From Bradyrhizobium diazoefficiens (GTDB lineage: Bacteria > Pseudomonadota > Alphaproteobacteria > Rhizobiales > Xanthobacteraceae): 64,000 nt of DNA. The translations under genes and the position numbers were made by a program. This document shows positions 57,401-64,000 of the stretch, in pieces (the stretch's first letter is position 1; each line of letters starts with the position of its first letter). Below the pieces are notes generated by a model, which saw only the letters and a list, made by a program, of their open reading frames with translations, ran no database searches and was not told the origin of the DNA. The stretch covers positions 1 through 64,000 of the forward strand of contig NZ_JAFCJJ010000006.1 of NCBI RefSeq assembly GCF_018131015.1, read 5' to 3'.

Positions 57401-57615
57401 CCGAGCTGCCGCTCCAGCGGCGCGGTGATCAGCGAGGCGATGACGTCGGGGCTGGCGCCCGGAAGCTGCGTCGTCACCTGCACGGTCGGAAAGTCCACCT
57501 GCGGCAACGCCGAGACCGGCAGCGAGAAATAGCCCAGCAGCCCGCCGATCAGGAGCGCGACGCCGAGCAGCGAGGTCGCGATCGGTCGGCGGATGAAGGG
57601 TTCGGAGACACCCAT
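54490..57615 (-). CDS. RND efflux transporter, first subunit (MdtB-like)
   Basis: A 1041-residue HAE1/RND pump starting MGVSEPFIRRPIATSLLGVA. The TM4 acidic pair is in GFVVDDAIVMIENIVRHMEN, and GIVKKNAIMMIDFALEAERG lies near TM11. It differs from the next subunit in the docking and porter domains, consistent with a heteromeric MdtB2C-like trimer. It follows the membrane-fusion gene after about 36 bp and precedes the second RND gene by 3 bp. Confidence 0.92.
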   Translation of the reverse strand: MGVSEPFIRRPIATSLLGVALLIGGLLGYFSLPVSALPQVDFPTVQVTTQLPGASPDVIASLITAPLERQLGQIPSLSAMNSTSSFGVSQISLQFDLNRDIDGATQDVQAAINAAAGVLPRTLPYPPTYAKVNPADAPVLTLALRSETISLRAMSDIADTILAQRLSQISGVGRVTVLGGLKPAVRIQADLARLAAYGIAMEDLRSAISNANVSGPKGSLDGAQQSYLIAANDQIAAADSYRPIIVAYRNGSPVTIGDVAQIVDGLENDRTGGWYQGTPAVVIDIQRQPGANVIDVVSQIRAEIPKVQRAIPAGVTLTVVSDRTVTIRASVRDVQFTLVLSVVLVTLVVLLFLRSLRATLIAGVALPLSLITSFGIMYMAGFSLDNLSLMALTIGTGFVVDDAIVMIENIVRHMENGESAMEASLKGASEIGFTVISLTVSLIAVFIPLLFMSGLVGRMFREFALTLTIAVVTSAVVSLTLTPMMCSRLLKHAHEEFAVPGLAAISRFIDRTVEFYHRTLLWVLERQRATLLVTFATLIATLVLYVVAPKGFLPLQDTASITAVTEAGPDVSFAEMQKRQAQAAAAIKADPDVVGVVSVIGAGSVNPTTNVGRLVMTLKPRGERRDDVGVVVSRLKERVAGIPGMMVYFQPVQDVQISTQSSRSQYQYTLTGTDAELVSEWARKLVAEMRRNPLFRDASSEAQEGGLRAQLDVDRTRAGQLGVSLQGITDTLNDAFAQRQISTIYGQANQYRVVLEALPMYQRDPSILSKLYLPGAAGAQVPLSTVATLKRTTAPLAISHQAQFPAISLSFNLAPGAALGDAVEAVKAIETRIGMPGSIVGVYAGDAAEFSKALAGQPWLLLAAVITIYIVLGVLYESYIHPITILSTLPSAGVGAILALVLCGQDLSVIGLIGIILLMGIVKKNAIMMIDFALEAERGQGMPANEAIVQACLLRFRPIMMTTLAALFGALPLAIESGTGAELRFPLGISIIGGLLLSQLLTLYTTPVIYLALDRINRRLEHSLPPPEPGDPPVAGATEGM

Positions 57616-57651
57616 GGGACGCGCCTGCCGTTTAGGCTGGTGTTGTCGGGG

Positions 57652-59067
57652 TCATGGCTGCTTGGCCCCGCTGCCCGATGCGCCAGGCGTTGACGGCGGA
57701 CCCGGCGCCGGACCGGTCTGCCCCTTCTGGTCGCCTTCGCTGCTCTTCCGCTTGGCGCGGAATTCGTCGTCCTTGCCCTGCCCTTCCCTCTTCCCTTCCT
57801 TCTGACCTTCCCTGGCGCCGTCCTTCTTCTGGGCGTCGGGCGCGCGCGTGCGCTTGCGCGGGGCGAGATCGGCGGCCGGGGTCTGGTCGTCGCGGCCGAT
57901 GATCACCTTGGCGCCGTCGGACAAATTGGCAAAACCGGTGGTCACGACCCGGTCGTTCGGCGAAAGGCCGCTGGCGATCACGGCGTCATGCTCGTTCTGC
58001 TGCGTCACCGTCACCGGCCTCGCCGAAGCGACATTGTCCTCGCCGATGACATAGCTGAAGGTGCCGATCGGACCGCGCTGCACGGCCGATGTCGGCACCA
58101 CCAGCGCTTGATGCAAGGTCTCGACCTTGAGGCGGACATTGACGAACTGGCCCGGCCAGAGCTGGTAATTGGCGTTGGGGAATTCCGCCTTGAGCTTGAG
58201 CGTGCCGGTGGTCTGGTCGACCTGGTTGTCGATGCCGGTCAGCTTGCCGGTGTCGATCACGGTGACGCCGTCATTGCCGAACACGTCGACCGCGAGCGCG
58301 CCCTTCGCGGCAGCCGCATTGACGCGCATGATCTGCTGCTGCGGCAGGCTGAACCACACCGCGATCGGCTGCAATTGCGTGATCACCACCAGGCCGGTGG
58401 TGTCGGAAGCATGGATGATGTTGCCCTGGTCGACCTGGCGGAGGCCCGCCCGGCCTGACAGGGGCGCCACGATCTTGGTGTAGCTGAGCGTCGCCGCCGC
58501 ATTGTCGATCGCGGCCTGGTCGGCCTTCACCAGCGCCTCGGTCTGCGCGACTGCGGCCCGCTGGGTGTCGGCCTGCTGCTTGGAGCCGGCATTGGAGGCG
58601 GCGAGCTGCTCGTAGCGCGTCAGGTCGATGCGCTGGTTGGCAAGCTGGGCCTGGTCCTGAGCCTTCTTGGCGACGGCCTGGTCATATTGCGCCTGGTAGA
58701 TTGCCGGATCGATTTCGCCAAGCACGTCGCCCTTCCTGACGTCCTGGCCCTCGGTGAAGTTGACGGCGATCAGCTTGCCGTCGACTTGCGAGCGCACCGT
58801 GACCAGGTTGAGCGCGCGGATCGCGCCGACGCCGTCGAGATAGACCGGAACGTCCTGGATGCGCGGCGTGGCCGCCAGCACCGGCACCGGCAAGTCCGGA
58901 CGCTGGTTGCGGTTGGCCGCCGGCTGCTGGTGCATGACGATCCAGCCGACATAGCCGAGCCCGCCGAGGATCGCGAGCGTGACCAGGGTCATGACGAAGC
59001 CGCGGCCGCGCGACTTTTTCGTCGTCCCCTCTTGCTTCGCGCCTTTCGTATCCGGCTTAAAGAGCAT
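57652..59067 (-). CDS. RND periplasmic adaptor (MdtA-like)
   Basis: A 471-residue membrane-fusion protein. It has an N-terminal membrane anchor (GFVMTLVTLAILGGLGYVGW), the lipoyl half-motif VRSQVDGKLIAVNFTEGQDV, a helical hairpin (ANQRIDLTRYEQLAASNAGS) and beta-barrel and membrane-proximal domains. The C-terminal 80 residues are a charged Lys/Arg/Glu/Pro tail, longer than in E. coli MdtA. The ATG at 59067 overlaps the end of the upstream NodT gene, so it is translationally coupled. Confidence 0.92.
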   Translation of the reverse strand: MLFKPDTKGAKQEGTTKKSRGRGFVMTLVTLAILGGLGYVGWIVMHQQPAANRNQRPDLPVPVLAATPRIQDVPVYLDGVGAIRALNLVTVRSQVDGKLIAVNFTEGQDVRKGDVLGEIDPAIYQAQYDQAVAKKAQDQAQLANQRIDLTRYEQLAASNAGSKQQADTQRAAVAQTEALVKADQAAIDNAAATLSYTKIVAPLSGRAGLRQVDQGNIIHASDTTGLVVITQLQPIAVWFSLPQQQIMRVNAAAAKGALAVDVFGNDGVTVIDTGKLTGIDNQVDQTTGTLKLKAEFPNANYQLWPGQFVNVRLKVETLHQALVVPTSAVQRGPIGTFSYVIGEDNVASARPVTVTQQNEHDAVIASGLSPNDRVVTTGFANLSDGAKVIIGRDDQTPAADLAPRKRTRAPDAQKKDGAREGQKEGKREGQGKDDEFRAKRKSSEGDQKGQTGPAPGPPSTPGASGSGAKQP

Positions 59068-60562
59068 TGACCGGTTTCTCCATCCGCGGCTCCCAGCCGC
59101 CGCCGAGCGCCTGATACAGGCTGACGATGGCAAGAAGTCGTGCGAGTTGGGCCTGCGACAGCGCGTCTTCCGCCTGAAACAGGGTCAGTTGGGTGTTGAG
59201 CACGGTCACGATGTCGGCCGTGCCTGCGCGCAATTGCTGCTCGGCGAGATCGAAGGCGCGCCGCGAGGCGGCGACGACATCGCGCTGCAATTGAAGCTTG
59301 ATCGTGGTCTGTCTGATCGAGAACAGCGCATTGTCCACGTCGGTGAAAGCTTGGACGATGGTCTTGCGGTAGGTCTGGAGCAGTTCGTCCTGCCGGGCCT
59401 TGGCGAATTCGAAATTGCCAAGGATCTTGCCGCCGTCGAAGATCGGCTGGGTCGCGCTGCCAACGAGTTGGAAAAAGGCCGCATGCGGCTGGAACAGCGA
59501 CACCAGCGCCGAGCTCTGATAGCCGCCATTGCCGGTGAGCTGGATGGTCGGAAAGAATTGCGCGCGGGCATTGCCGACGTTCGCGGTCGCCGAGGCGAGC
59601 TGCGCCTCCTGCCGCCGGATGTCGGGCCGCTGCGTCAGAATCTCCGATGGCAGACCGGGTGTGACGCGCGGGATCGCAATGCTGTTCAGGGAGCCACCGG
59701 CGATGCGTACGCTTTCCGGTGGCCGGGACACCAGCACGGCGAGCGCATTTCGGTTCTGGTCGAGCGTCTGGCGCAGCGGCGGCACCAGCGCCTTCTGGTT
59801 GGCGAGCACACTCTCCTGCTGGGCGACGTCGAGATCGGTGCCGGTGCCGGCCTTGCGGCGCTCGCGGATGGCATCGAGAATGCGCTGGGCGCTGGCGATG
59901 TTGTTCTGGGCAGTGCGAAGCCGGTCTTGCGAGGCCAGCACCTGGAAATAGGCATTGGCAACGCCGGCAAGCGTCGTCAGCGCGACCACGTCGCGATCGA
60001 AGCGGTTGGCGTTCGCCGTTTCCTCCGCCGATTGCAGCGCGTCGCGGTTCTGGCCCCAGAAGTCGAGCTGGTAGCTCGCGCTCAGCGAGGCCGAATAGTT
60101 GACGACCTCACGGCCGCCATTGGTGAGGCCGGAGGCCGACGAGCCCGAAGTGCGCGAATAGGTCTCGTTGCCGCCGCCCGACAGGCTCGGCAGCAACGCC
60201 GCACCCGCCTGCCGCGCCTGCGCGTCCGCCTGGACGATGCGCGCGACGGCAGCGGCGATGTCGAGATTGACGGTGTGCGCCTCCTCCATCAGCTGTGTCA
60301 GCTCGGAGGAACGGAAGCCGCGCCACCAATCCAAGGACGGCGGCGCGTCCCCCTTGCTGGCGTATTTGTACTGGGTGGGAACGTCGAGCGCGGGGTCCGG
60401 GATATCCTGCGTCAGGATGCAGGCCCCTGAACTGGCGGCAAGGCCGAGCGCCGCGAGCCAGCGCGCCGCGCGCCGCGTCCGGGACGCAGAACCAGGGGAC
60501 CGCCGCGTGGCGATCGCAGGACCGTCCAGTGTCACATCCACCCCCCGCCGGGCAGATCGCAC
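59057..60562 (-). CDS. NodT-family outer membrane efflux lipoprotein
   Basis: A 501-residue outer-membrane channel of the NodT/OprM type and the first gene of the efflux operon. The N-terminus has a lipobox (LAALGLAASSGAC), with the lipid-modified Cys near residue 48. The TolC-type duplicated domain includes TVNLDIAAAVARIVQADAQA and the late GTADIVTVLNTQLTLFQAED. The annotated start gives a long basic leader; the GTG at VTLDGPAIA ten codons later is an alternative. Upstream is a 585-bp gap. Confidence 0.9.
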   Translation of the reverse strand: MRSARRGVDVTLDGPAIATRRSPGSASRTRRAARWLAALGLAASSGACILTQDIPDPALDVPTQYKYASKGDAPPSLDWWRGFRSSELTQLMEEAHTVNLDIAAAVARIVQADAQARQAGAALLPSLSGGGNETYSRTSGSSASGLTNGGREVVNYSASLSASYQLDFWGQNRDALQSAEETANANRFDRDVVALTTLAGVANAYFQVLASQDRLRTAQNNIASAQRILDAIRERRKAGTGTDLDVAQQESVLANQKALVPPLRQTLDQNRNALAVLVSRPPESVRIAGGSLNSIAIPRVTPGLPSEILTQRPDIRRQEAQLASATANVGNARAQFFPTIQLTGNGGYQSSALVSLFQPHAAFFQLVGSATQPIFDGGKILGNFEFAKARQDELLQTYRKTIVQAFTDVDNALFSIRQTTIKLQLQRDVVAASRRAFDLAEQQLRAGTADIVTVLNTQLTLFQAEDALSQAQLARLLAIVSLYQALGGGWEPRMEKPVNAL

Positions 60563-61147
60563 CGCCGCCGCCCCGCCGGATTAACCGATTCGCGGCGGAA
60601 CAGTCGGGAGACAATTTGCAACTCGTTCACAGGTGATGCTTTCTGAGGAACCTTACAGGCATACTAGCCGGACGCGGAACCCCGGGACAGTCCCGCACCC
60701 GCGAAGCGCACACCAAATCGCCTCCGCGCCGAGATCGTGGAAGTGCAAGATGTAGCTGTGTTGCAGGGACTTTCGTCATTCTCCGACCGGCGCTTGGCGC
60801 GCTCAAGCTTACCAAGATTTCATGTGATATCGCCGCCACACCCTGCGCCAGGACCATGCGATCCGCAGACGGGTCTTCCGCTTTTCGTGTCCAGCCACCT
60901 TGTCGCGCGGAAATTGACCATCGAAGCCGCTCATGATGCGTTTCTTCCACGCCATGACCGCGCTTGACGATATCCTGCTCCCAACATCCGGCGTCGCAGT
61001 CCTGCCAGTCTCTTCTTCCGGAATATCGTTGCTTCTATGGGAGTTTCGACGAGTTTCGCCGCAGCGCAAAAGCCTTCCCCTTTGGCCTCCCAGGCACTAG
61101 GTTCTGGCCAGCCTGATCAACCCCTTTTGCCAGTGATTTCCCCCGAC
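60563..61147. other. Gap without recognisable gene
   Basis: This interval separates the divergent efflux operon and the cysteine synthase gene, so it must hold both promoters. I saw no strong sigma-70 pair, no palindrome worth naming and no RNA gene. Short frames here, including the upstream extension of the cysteine synthase frame from 61037, lack protein-like composition. Confidence 0.5.
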
Positions 61148-62182
61148 ATGACCATTCGAAACGACGTTGTCGAAGCGATCGGCAACACCCCGCTCATCAA
61201 GCTCAAGCGCGCCTCCGAACTGACCGGCTGCACCATTCTGGGCAAGGCCGAGTTCATGAATCCCGGCCAGTCGGTGAAGGACCGCGCGGGCAAATGGATG
61301 ATCCTGGAGGCGGAGAAGCGCAGTGAGCTGAGGCCGGGCGGGCTCGTGGTGGAATCGACCGCCGGCAACACCGGCATCGGGCTCGCCGTGGTCGCCAGCG
61401 CCCGTGGCTATCGCACGCTGATCGTGATCCCGGAGACGCAGAGCCAGGAGAAGAAGGATTTTCTGAAGCTGTGCGGCGCCGAGCTGATCGAGGTGCCGGC
61501 CCTGCCCTACGCCAATCCCAACAACTACCAGCATGTCGGCCGCCGCCTCGCCGACGAGCTGCGCAAGACCGAGCCGAACGGCGTGCTGTTCGCCGACCAG
61601 TGGAACAACCTCGACAATGCCAAGGCGCATTACGAGTCCACGGGACCGGAGATCTGGGAGCAGACCGGCGGCAAGGTCGACGGCTTCGTCTGCTCGGTCG
61701 GCAGCGGCGGCACGCTCGCCGGCGTCAGCCGCTATCTGAAGGAAAAGAACAAGAATATCCGCATCGCCTGCGCCGATCCGCATGGCGCCGGCATGTACGA
61801 ATATTTCAGGACGGGCGATGCCACGGCGACCCCGGGCGGCTCGATCACGGAAGGAATCGGCCTCAACCGCGCAACCGCGATCGTCGAGACGGCGAAGGTC
61901 GATGACGCCTATCTAGTCCCCGACGCGGAAGCCGTCAGTGTGATCTACGAACTGCTCCAGCATGAAGGCCTCTGCCTCGGCGGGTCCACCGGCATCAACA
62001 TCGTCGGCGCCATGCGCCTCGCCAGGCAGCTTGGACCCGGCAAGACGATTGTCACCGTGCTCTGCGATTCCGGCAGCCGCTACCAGTCAAAACTGTTCAA
62101 TGCCGACTTCATGCGCGCCAAGAACCTGCCGGTGCCGGAGTGGCTGGAGAAGCGCAGCAACATCAAGCCGCCGTTCGTCTAG
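61148..62182 (+). CDS. Cysteine synthase (CysK-type)
   Basis: A 344-residue PLP enzyme that makes cysteine from O-acetylserine and sulfide. The PLP lysine is in NPGQSVKDRAGKWMI, the substrate loop is ESTAGNTGIGLA, the phosphate-binding loop is CSVGSGGTLAGVSRYL, and the late CDSGSRYQSKLFN is typical. The start is ATG 61148 (MTIRNDVVEAIGNTPLIKLK); the frame runs 37 codons upstream. It is convergent with the DUF805 gene, overlapping by 4 bp. It is slightly longer than E. coli CysK and belongs to the A-type rhizobial form. Confidence 0.93.
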   Translation: MTIRNDVVEAIGNTPLIKLKRASELTGCTILGKAEFMNPGQSVKDRAGKWMILEAEKRSELRPGGLVVESTAGNTGIGLAVVASARGYRTLIVIPETQSQEKKDFLKLCGAELIEVPALPYANPNNYQHVGRRLADELRKTEPNGVLFADQWNNLDNAKAHYESTGPEIWEQTGGKVDGFVCSVGSGGTLAGVSRYLKEKNKNIRIACADPHGAGMYEYFRTGDATATPGGSITEGIGLNRATAIVETAKVDDAYLVPDAEAVSVIYELLQHEGLCLGGSTGINIVGAMRLARQLGPGKTIVTVLCDSGSRYQSKLFNADFMRAKNLPVPEWLEKRSNIKPPFV

Positions 62183-62709
62183 CGCCAGGTCGGCCGTGCG
62201 CCCTGCGAGATGCGTGTGAGCCGTTCGCTCGACGGCGACGGCTTGGGCGCGGCGGTGCGCGGCTGGAAGGGATTTTGGACGGCGCCTTCACTGTCGGCAC
62301 TCGGCCAGCACGTGAGCGCGAGCAGCAATCCGAGATTGATTAGCCCGCCAACAATCGTGCTTTGGTGCTCCTGTCCGATGGCCCAGGCCGGAAACCGCGC
62401 CGCGACCAGATGATCGACGACCATGAGCGCGACCCAGCCCGGGATCACGCAGACCGGATCCCAGCCGATGTCGCGGATGCGCATCGATTGCAGCGCGAAG
62501 GTCGCCAGTCCGAAGAACACCATTGCGGCGATGATCGCCCAGTTCTTCACGAGCTCTTCAGGCCGGATCATGCCCGGCGAGGCGGTTCCGATCACTGCCA
62601 TCGCAATCGCCAGGCAGATCACGGTCATCACGATCGCGAGCGCAATCGTGGCCAGGAAAAAAAGCAGGCGCCCGAGGCGGGCGTTGAAGCCGAACAGGAA
62701 ACCGAGCAT
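62179..62709 (-). CDS. DUF805 family membrane protein
   Basis: A 176-residue inner-membrane protein starting MLGFLFGFNARLGRLLFFLA, which matches the DUF805 opening pattern. It has three or four membrane helices, the conserved RDIGWDP segment in the middle (SMRIRDIGWDPVCVIPGWVA) and a polar Pro/Ser tail. Function is unknown in the family. The start at 62709 is preferred over seven extra upstream codons. Confidence 0.85.
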   Translation of the reverse strand: MLGFLFGFNARLGRLLFFLATIALAIVMTVICLAIAMAVIGTASPGMIRPEELVKNWAIIAAMVFFGLATFALQSMRIRDIGWDPVCVIPGWVALMVVDHLVAARFPAWAIGQEHQSTIVGGLINLGLLLALTCWPSADSEGAVQNPFQPRTAAPKPSPSSERLTRISQGARPTWR

Positions 62710-62854
62710 TGACGCACCCCTTTCTCCCACCTGTGCAGAAAGAAGCTTTCCGGCGCGTGAAGCAGCACCATGTCACAAGCGGCATGGTTTTCGGCTTGGG
62801 TGCACGATCGTTAAAAGTTTAGCTTCGATGGGCGGGGTAAGGCGGCTCACCCCA

Positions 62855-63595
62855 TCACCGCAGGATCTGGCTCAGGAACAGCTTGGTGCGCGCGTGCTGC
62901 GGACTGGCAAAGAACTCGTTGGGGGTATTGGCCTCGATGATCTGGCCCGCGTCCATGAACACCACGCGGTTGGCGACCTCGCGGGCAAAGCCCATCTCGT
63001 GGGTGACGACCAGCATGGTCATGCCCTCGCCGGCGAGGTCCACCATGGTGTCGAGCACTTCCTTGACCATCTCGGGGTCGAGCGCCGAGGTCGGCTCGTC
63101 GAACAGCATCACCTTGGGGTTCATCGTCAGCGCGCGCGCGATCGCAACGCGCTGCTGCTGGCCGCCCGACATCTGCCCCGGAAACTTGTTGGCCTGATGC
63201 GGGATCTTGACCCGCTCCAGGAATTTCATCGCGGTCGCTTCCGCGTCCCTCTTGGGGATGTTGCGCACCCAGATCGGTGCCAGCGTGCAATTGTCCAGCA
63301 CCGTCAGATGGGGAAACAGGTTGAAGCTCTGGAACACCATGCCGACCTCGCGCCGCACCGCGTCGACATGCTTCAGGTTGGGCCCGAGCTCGATGCCGTC
63401 GACGACGATCTCGCCTTCCTGGAACTCCTCGAGCGCGTTGATGCAGCGGATCAGCGTCGACTTGCCCGAGCCCGACGGGCCGCAGATCACGATCCGCTCG
63501 CCTTTCCTGACCGAAAGGTCGATGTCGCGCAGCACGTGAAACTCGCCGTACCATTTGTTGAGGCCGGAAATCTTGACGATGGGGGCGTCGGACAT
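62855..63595 (-). CDS. aapP: Amino-acid ABC transporter ATP-binding protein (AapP-like)
   Basis: A 246-residue ATPase of the general amino-acid (Aap/Bzt) importer. Walker A is GPSGSGKST, the signature is [16 protein letters not shown], Walker B is [13 protein letters not shown], and the switch His is VVTHEMG. It starts 11 bp after the permease ends, so it is the last gene of an aapJQMP operon in the rhizobial order. In Rhizobium the Aap system imports a broad range of amino acids and is needed in symbiosis and nitrogen regulation. Confidence 0.93.
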   Translation of the reverse strand: MSDAPIVKISGLNKWYGEFHVLRDIDLSVRKGERIVICGPSGSGKSTLIRCINALEEFQEGEIVVDGIELGPNLKHVDAVRREVGMVFQSFNLFPHLTVLDNCTLAPIWVRNIPKRDAEATAMKFLERVKIPHQANKFPGQMSGGQQQRVAIARALTMNPKVMLFDEPTSALDPEMVKEVLDTMVDLAGEGMTMLVVTHEMGFAREVANRVVFMDAGQIIEANTPNEFFASPQHARTKLFLSQILR

Positions 63596-63606
63596 GGTGA
63601 GCTCGA

Positions 63607-64000
63607 TCAGTTGCGGCGATGGGCGTTGAGGCGGCGCTCGACGAACAGAGAGTAACGCGACATCCCGAAGCAGAACAGGAAATAGATGATGCCGGCGAAC
63701 GCGAAGCCGGTGAACAGAGTCGAGGGTGTCGCCCATTTCGGATCCGAGAACGACGCCCGCAGCGATCCAAGCAGATCGAACAGCGCGACGATGGAGACCA
63801 GCGAGGTATCCTTGAACAGCGAGATGAAGCTGTTGACGAGGTTTGGAATGACGTGGCGCAGCGCCTGCGGCAGCACGATCAGCGAGGTCGTCTTCCACCA
63901 GGACAGCCCTAGCGCCGCCGCCGCCTCGCTCTGTCCCCGCGGGATCGCAGCCAGGCCGCCGCGAATGTTCTCGGCCTGATAAGCGCCGGTAAATAGCGCG
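63607..64000 (-). CDS. aapM: Amino-acid ABC transporter permease (AapM-like), partial
   Basis: The C-terminal 131 residues of an inner-membrane permease, cut by the window end. The EAA loop is visible ([20 protein letters not shown], then [14 protein letters not shown]) followed by [20 protein letters not shown] and a last membrane helix ([20 protein letters not shown]). The position before the AapP-like ATPase and this motif set identify AapM/BztC. The start lies outside the window. Confidence 0.88.
   Translation of the reverse strand, partial: ALFTGAYQAENIRGGLAAIPRGQSEAAAALGLSWWKTTSLIVLPQALRHVIPNLVNSFISLFKDTSLVSIVALFDLLGSLRASFSDPKWATPSTLFTGFAFAGIIYFLFCFGMSRYSLFVERRLNAHRRN

Overview
The window (about 64 kb, high GC) reads as chromosomal DNA of a Bradyrhizobium-like alphaproteobacterium (Nitrobacteraceae). 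The evidence is the hflX-hfq-ntrX-ntrY-ntrC-ntrB-dusB block, a fused ispDF gene, a PopZ-type protein beside valS and tolC, an Aap-type amino-acid ABC transporter, and intergenic repeats of a type I associate with Bradyrhizobium and its relatives. All identifications are from reading translations and motifs; no database search was possible.

Layout. 0.1-14.3 kb is core: queC, a small membrane protein, mazG, then on the minus strand the nitrogen-control operon dusB-ntrB-ntrC-ntrY-ntrX followed by hfq and hflX, with ispDF and a cinA/pncC-type gene diverging from it. 14.3-27.1 kb looks like an accessory block between cinA and ratA-lipA, genes that as I recall are neighbours in other rhizobia. It holds a PhoX-like secreted protein, an odd 690-residue LuxR-type regulator with a degenerate receiver and a repetitive tail, a long interspersed repeat, a ba3-type cytochrome oxidase cluster (three c-type cytochromes, a 58-residue subunit, CoxII, CoxI), and a small sugar-modification group (acetyltransferase, glycosyltransferase, methyltransferase). 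27.1-36 kb is core again: ratA, lipA, a 3-methyladenine glycosylase, valS, popZ-like, tolC, pcm and tRNA-Asn.

36.3-42 kb carries small exported or hypothetical genes and a membrane-stress operon (PspA-like, NfeD/YqiJ-like, flotillin). The PspA-like reading frame is continuous with an upstream segment resembling the N-terminal half of an IS605-type TnpB protein. 42.3-50.3 kb is a tightly packed four-gene cassette: a trypsin-like protease with a probable iSTAND-like region, a MoxR-type AAA ATPase, a 1588-residue protein with a vWA-like domain and roughly 20 membrane segments, and a single-pass membrane protein. It ends about 90 bp from tRNA-Cys. This resembles predicted vWA-MoxR-protease NTP-dependent conflict systems and is the best candidate for an uncharacterised system here. 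50.6-64 kb holds a DTW-domain protein, a complete NodT/MFP/RND/RND efflux operon, a cysteine synthase, a DUF805 protein and the end of an amino-acid ABC transporter operon that runs off the window.

Regulation visible in the sequence: a GCAC-N7-GTGC palindrome lies just downstream of a predicted promoter of the dusB-ntrBC operon, and a second, longer one lies at the start of the PspA/flotillin operon. Both match the core of NtrC sites, suggesting autoregulation of ntrBC and possible nitrogen control of the membrane-stress operon.
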